A stretch of DNA of 54,628 nucleotides. Source: Saccharofermentans sp. (GTDB lineage: Bacteria > Bacillota > Clostridia > Saccharofermentanales > Saccharofermentanaceae). Within the stretch, counting starts at the first letter, position 1. Each line of letters opens with the position of its first letter. A program made the position numbers and the translations under genes. Shown one piece after another: positions 51,457 through 54,628 of this stretch. The stretch is taken from the NCBI GenBank assembly GCA_024403795.1, contig JAKSRD010000011.1, positions 1-54,628 of the forward strand. Direction: 5' to 3'. Below the pieces are notes generated by a model. That model was given only the letters and a program-made list of their open reading frames with translations. It searched no databases and was not told the origin of the DNA.

Positions 51457-52080
51457 CTATATGTTTATAACTCTATCCGCTTGTCTTATTACATAATCAT
51501 CATGTGAAACTAATACTATTGTTTTTCCGGCGTGATTTAGTTTTTTTAGTGTATCCAAGATAATATCTCTATTTTCCCGATCAACGGAAGCCGTTGGCTC
51601 ATCTGCTAAGATTATTGATTTGTTATGCAGGATAACCCTTGCTATTGCAATGCGTTGTTGTTCTCCACCAGACAGCTTGTAAACTTCCTTCTCGATATCA
51701 ACATTTAGATTTAGGTCACTTAGGACCTTCTTAATTCTGATTACTCTCTCTTTTTTGGGTAAGTCTGATAAGCCTATAGATAAATTCTTCAGAACAGAGA
51801 AATCATCTATTAATGCAAAGTTCTGAAATAAGTATCCAATCTTTTTCCTGAGCAAAGTGTTAATCTGCTTTTTGTTGTCATAGTGAATCTCTTCGCCATC
51901 AATAATGATCTGGCCATCATCACACTTCTCAAGACATCCAATGATATTTAACAACGTTGATTTCCCACTTCCGGAAGCACCCTTGATCCCAAGAAATTCA
52001 CCATCACTGATACTGCAGTTATACTGCTTAAACAGAACTTTATCTCCATATGCTTTTGTTATGTTCCTTAGTTCTATCAT
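51457..52080 (-). CDS. ABC transporter ATP-binding protein (bacteriocin-type)
   Basis: This 207-residue ABC ATPase of the MacB/LolD class has Walker A GASGSGKST (34-42), signature LSGGEQQR (about 137-144) and Walker B IILADEPT (about 155-162), followed by the H-loop VSHDD. AAGGAG precedes the start. It follows the permease gene by 14 bases, forming an exporter or resistance unit. The size and pairing fit the lactococcin 972-type ABC family. The base composition is more AT-rich than in the rest of the window, which hints at horizontal transfer. Confidence 0.85.
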   Translation of the reverse strand: MIELRNITKAYGDKVLFKQYNCSISDGEFLGIKGASGSGKSTLLNIIGCLEKCDDGQIIIDGEEIHYDNKKQINTLLRKKIGYLFQNFALIDDFSVLKNLSIGLSDLPKKERVIRIKKVLSDLNLNVDIEKEVYKLSGGEQQRIAIARVILHNKSIILADEPTASVDRENRDIILDTLKKLNHAGKTIVLVSHDDYVIRQADRVINI

Positions 52081-52094
52081 AATACACTCCTTGA

Positions 52095-53975
52095 TTATTC
52101 CGCTTTCAAAGCTGTTATCGCCTTTTTGGAACGATAGATATTAAAAATCACAATAAACACTGAGCTCTCTATTAGCGTGATATAGACGAACAATGGACAT
52201 ATGCATACCGTAATAAAAAGAGTGATCAGGATGTTTATTCCACACAACAGACAGATCAACCTTTGTGGATATACACCATGGATATTGTATACAGCAATTT
52301 CTTTCTTTCTGAATTCGCAATAGACTATTCCTATTGCAATAACTGCCAAGAGAAAAGAAACAAGATTTACAGCTAAGAACAACGAATCGTCAATCAGTCT
52401 CAGTCTTATATTGCTTATTGTCAGTTGGTAATTTGAGGATAGATTAACTAGCGTTACAGTGCCGCTGTCTATCTCATTCTCAGTTATACCTCTTTGAACA
52501 TCAGTTATAATGTCTTTGTGGAATAAGACATATCCATTATTGAAATAGACATCCTTTTCTATTGGCCGGAGATAGTAAATAGCATTATAGACTTTTTCAG
52601 AAGGACGTAAAAAGCAGCTATGCTCTTGCCCACTTTCTGTATATAGCACTTGGACATTTGTACTATCTTCAAAATGTGAGACTACTTCCTCGGTCTTATC
52701 TGACAGATTGTCAGGAAGGAGAACGGCCGGCAAACTAATATCAAAGCATTCTTTGTCAATCACTTTTCCTTCATCAGAGTATATGGGAATGTAGTCAAGC
52801 ATATTATATGACATGTAAATAATGGGGGGATCATTCAACATGGAATCCCTTTTATCCTGATCGATGATCGCTTCGTGTCCATACAAAGAATCTGTCGGAT
52901 AGCCATAGTTAAATATTCCATCAGAATCAATTCCATCAATAACTGATATTAGTGAACTCATTAACTCATCATCCGGTATCTTTGAGATTGTAATATAGTA
53001 GAAGTCAGAACTTCTTACATTATCATTTGAGGTGTTCGCAACACGCAAATCCAGTGACTCATAGTAAACAGCTCGAACAAGCGTAACAAGAATTATTGTG
53101 ACACAAAGTTTGAAGGCGACAGTAATGCAAATGATAACCTTATTTCTTTTGTTGCCTTTCAGTGCTTGTACAATGTTTAAAGATTTTACATACAAAGCTC
53201 CTATGAACATAACGCACAGCATTGTTAGTCCAATGGATACAGCGATGCAAGCATACATCTTCATGAAATCCAATAAGAATCTACAACATTTTACTGATAC
53301 TATGATTCCGATACAGATACTGATCAGAGTGTATCCGACAAGAATCCGTTGTACAGCAACCTTAATAACATTTGCAGATATGGCAAGACTTTTATAGCCG
53401 TTTAGTTTTAGAATTGCGATCTCCTTACTGCGGATGATGTAGTATACACTTGAGCAAAACACTAACAATAAAACAATACAAGCAAAGAACTTCATGTTTT
53501 TCTCAGAAAAAATAACAGAAAGACTAAGACTTCTGGATTCAAAGATTTCAATGCTTATCCCGTAGTCTTTTAGATCATCAATTAAGCCTTTAATATCTGA
53601 GTCGTCACTCTCTATCATCCAGAAGCGTTGAATCTTACTTCCTGTATTTCCGTCGTCTTTATACAATATCTTATTGGATGGAATAAACATTTCCTGATAT
53701 CCCATTTCTATATTGCTGTCTTCACATGTGTATAAATAACTGAATACAATATCTTCATTAAAGAAGCTTTCATTGTTATATTGTGTTGTGAATATAGTTA
53801 CATTACTTCTTTTTGCAGCATCTATTAAATCTTCAGATTCTATGTGGTTCTCGACTGAACAATCATACAGATTACCTGTATTCTTAGGGAAAATATTACC
53901 GGAGGAATACAGTGCAAAAAAGAACATTAAGTATATGCCGATAAAGAATCCGGCTAAATAAAACAGTTTTCTCAC
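52095..53975 (-). CDS. Bacteriocin-associated ABC permease (DUF1430-like)
   Basis: This 626-residue permease starts with GTG at 53975 after AAGGACA. It has an N-terminal helix, a large outside domain to about 155, three helices (about 160-265, including KEIAILKLNGYKSLAI, an FtsX-like coupling segment), a second outside domain to about 530, and three final helices. This two-half pattern matches the bacteriocin-associated integral membrane proteins that pair with small ATPases in lactococcin 972-type loci. The partner ATPase follows. No bacteriocin precursor is seen in the window. AT-rich codon use suggests acquisition. Confidence 0.75.
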   Translation of the reverse strand: MRKLFYLAGFFIGIYLMFFFALYSSGNIFPKNTGNLYDCSVENHIESEDLIDAAKRSNVTIFTTQYNNESFFNEDIVFSYLYTCEDSNIEMGYQEMFIPSNKILYKDDGNTGSKIQRFWMIESDDSDIKGLIDDLKDYGISIEIFESRSLSLSVIFSEKNMKFFACIVLLLVFCSSVYYIIRSKEIAILKLNGYKSLAISANVIKVAVQRILVGYTLISICIGIIVSVKCCRFLLDFMKMYACIAVSIGLTMLCVMFIGALYVKSLNIVQALKGNKRNKVIICITVAFKLCVTIILVTLVRAVYYESLDLRVANTSNDNVRSSDFYYITISKIPDDELMSSLISVIDGIDSDGIFNYGYPTDSLYGHEAIIDQDKRDSMLNDPPIIYMSYNMLDYIPIYSDEGKVIDKECFDISLPAVLLPDNLSDKTEEVVSHFEDSTNVQVLYTESGQEHSCFLRPSEKVYNAIYYLRPIEKDVYFNNGYVLFHKDIITDVQRGITENEIDSGTVTLVNLSSNYQLTISNIRLRLIDDSLFLAVNLVSFLLAVIAIGIVYCEFRKKEIAVYNIHGVYPQRLICLLCGINILITLFITVCICPLFVYITLIESSVFIVIFNIYRSKKAITALKAE

Positions 53976-54090
53976 TCTAATGTGTCCTTACTAGTCAACA
54001 GTATCTAAAAGCTGCATAGAGAATCACAATATTTAAAATTGATTTGGATATAGGGATGCCATCTTGCAGGTTCAAAGCCACAATCGACAC

Positions 54091-54131
54091 AAAAATGCGA
54101 GGTCATACTATTACGAACCTAACCTCGCATT
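54091..54131 (-). terminator. Intrinsic terminator in the leader of the ABC operon
   Basis: On the minus strand AATGCGAGGT pairs with ACCTCGCATT around an 18-base loop, followed by a run of T (54095-54091). It lies 115 bases before the permease start and overlaps the end of the tiny ORF at 54113-54157, as in ribosome-dependent attenuators. Confidence 0.75.
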
Positions 54132-54157
54132 CTCTGGTTAATATACACTTCTCGTTT
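54113..54157 (-). CDS. 14-codon ORF, possible attenuator leader peptide
   Basis: ATG at 54157 is 7 bases after GGAAG. The product is MTKREVYINQRMRG and its TAG falls inside the first arm of the terminator at 54091-54131, so ribosome stalling could open the hairpin and switch on the ABC genes. Short length makes chance occurrence possible. Confidence 0.35.
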
Positions 54158-54377
54158 TGTCATACTAATTCTTCCTTCGTGCGTGATAAATCGGCAACTA
54201 ATTATCAAAGCGAATTGATACTAACAAACGAATTTGTATCCGTCAACATACAGCTGTCACGGTAAGCATATGCACTATCCTTGAAAGCCCTGATAACAAG
54301 GTGTTTGTATAGATTCTTACAATGCATCAGAACAAGAAATTAAATAGTATATTTCAATACTATATTTCGTACTATTT

Positions 54378-54408
54378 AAGTGTAGATGTAATTGATGCAT
54401 CTGCACTT
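54378..54408 (+). terminator. Terminator-like hairpin near the right end
   Basis: AAGTGTAGATG pairs with CATCTGCACTT with one G-T pair, followed by ATTTTTAT. It may end a plus-strand transcript, or form the first part of the structured region that follows. An AATAGTAT/ATACTAT inverted repeat lies upstream (about 54343-54365). Confidence 0.55.
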
Positions 54409-54412
54409 ATTT

Positions 54413-54560
54413 TTATAATGAGGGAAATAGTGGCCTGACGTAATTCCAGTAGGGATGTTTAATAACACTCCCGCCCTACAAACAGTCAGCCATTCCCTTG
54501 TTATAAGAATTCGATTAAGCAGGTTGTGACCTGAGAATCAGGCTTACGTGTCACCAACGA
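54413..54560 (+). other. Highly structured RNA region upstream of a truncated gene
   Basis: TTATAATGAGGGAA and TTCCCTTGTTATAA close a long helix that continues with TGGC/GCCA and TGAC/GTCA and encloses GTAGGG/CCCTAC (54449-54454 with 54474-54479). A second hairpin, CCTGA/TCAGG within GGT...ACC, follows near 54520-54560. It may be a 5' regulatory RNA or the first domain of a group II intron whose ORF begins at the window end. Family not identified. Confidence 0.5.
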
Positions 54561-54620
54561 AAATGAATTGTAATAAGTGCGGATGGTCGCTTACTATTAA
54601 ATATTTTTGGAGGTGATTTG

Positions 54621-54628
54621 TTGATCAG
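54621..54628 (+). CDS. Start of a gene truncated by the window edge
   Basis: GGAGGTG (54609-54615) is 7 bases before TTG at 54621, which would start a plus-strand gene with Met-Ile. Only 8 bases are visible, so nothing can be said about the product. Confidence 0.4.

Overview
The window reads as a chromosomal segment of a Gram-positive, Clostridia-like anaerobe. Pointers are strong AGGAGG-type ribosome binding sites, many lipobox lipoproteins, an LPxTG-type surface protein, class II (Firmicute-type) galT, and double-glycine leader peptides. TGA is a normal stop codon here, for example at the ATGA overlaps at 6822 and 24275. No rRNA and no transposase were seen. The family cannot be fixed from this sequence; a gut or rumen clostridium is a guess.

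Layout. (1) 1-5.7 kb: two paralogous solute-binding lipoproteins separated by 164-bp tandem repeats and hairpins. (2) 6-15.4 kb: housekeeping and accessory genes: APH-like kinase, nucleoside deaminase, SulP transporter, PrcB-like lipoprotein, double cNMP-domain protein, polysaccharide deacetylase, macrodomain protein, and two related membrane proteins. (3) 15.5-23.4 kb: an RNA-repair island. On the minus strand a candidate tRNA-mimicking Y RNA (about 18829-18929) precedes a TROVE/DUF2828-vWA protein, an intact RtcB ligase and a basic protein. A WYL regulator is transcribed divergently from a dyad-rich region. About 2 kb away lies a second rtcB with an in-frame TGA, followed directly by prfH, and preceded by a 28-codon ORF with a strong ribosome binding site. 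(4) 23.7-35.8 kb: ECF sigma/anti-sigma pair, SseB-like protein, galKT, NUP-like lipoprotein, M20 hydrolase and metallophosphoesterase. (5) 36-47.7 kb: mainly secreted proteins: lipoproteins, a pilin-like surface protein, and several proteins with double-glycine leaders. One of those leaders is fused to an acyl carrier protein domain, and two adjacent genes share a leader but have unrelated cores.

(6) 47.9-51.3 kb: a tandem CAACAGAA hairpin array, a YkuK-like RNase H-fold gene, and twenty tRNA genes on the minus strand. The tRNAs are odd. Four tRNA-Leu have short variable arms, three tRNAs have C33, tRNA-His has two acceptor mismatches and an apparent 19-56 covariation, and Ile-TAT and Leu-AAG are rare bacterial anticodons. 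This looks like an accessory tRNA array. (7) 51.4-54.6 kb: an AT-rich, bacteriocin-type ABC exporter/immunity pair behind a possible leader-peptide attenuator, then a highly structured RNA region and the start of a truncated gene.

The strongest candidate for something new is the combination in one window of a Y RNA-like tRNA mimic, a Ro60-like protein, two RtcB ligases, PrfH and a divergent tRNA array. Together they suggest a response to tRNA and rRNA damage. The functional link between the two regions is inference.
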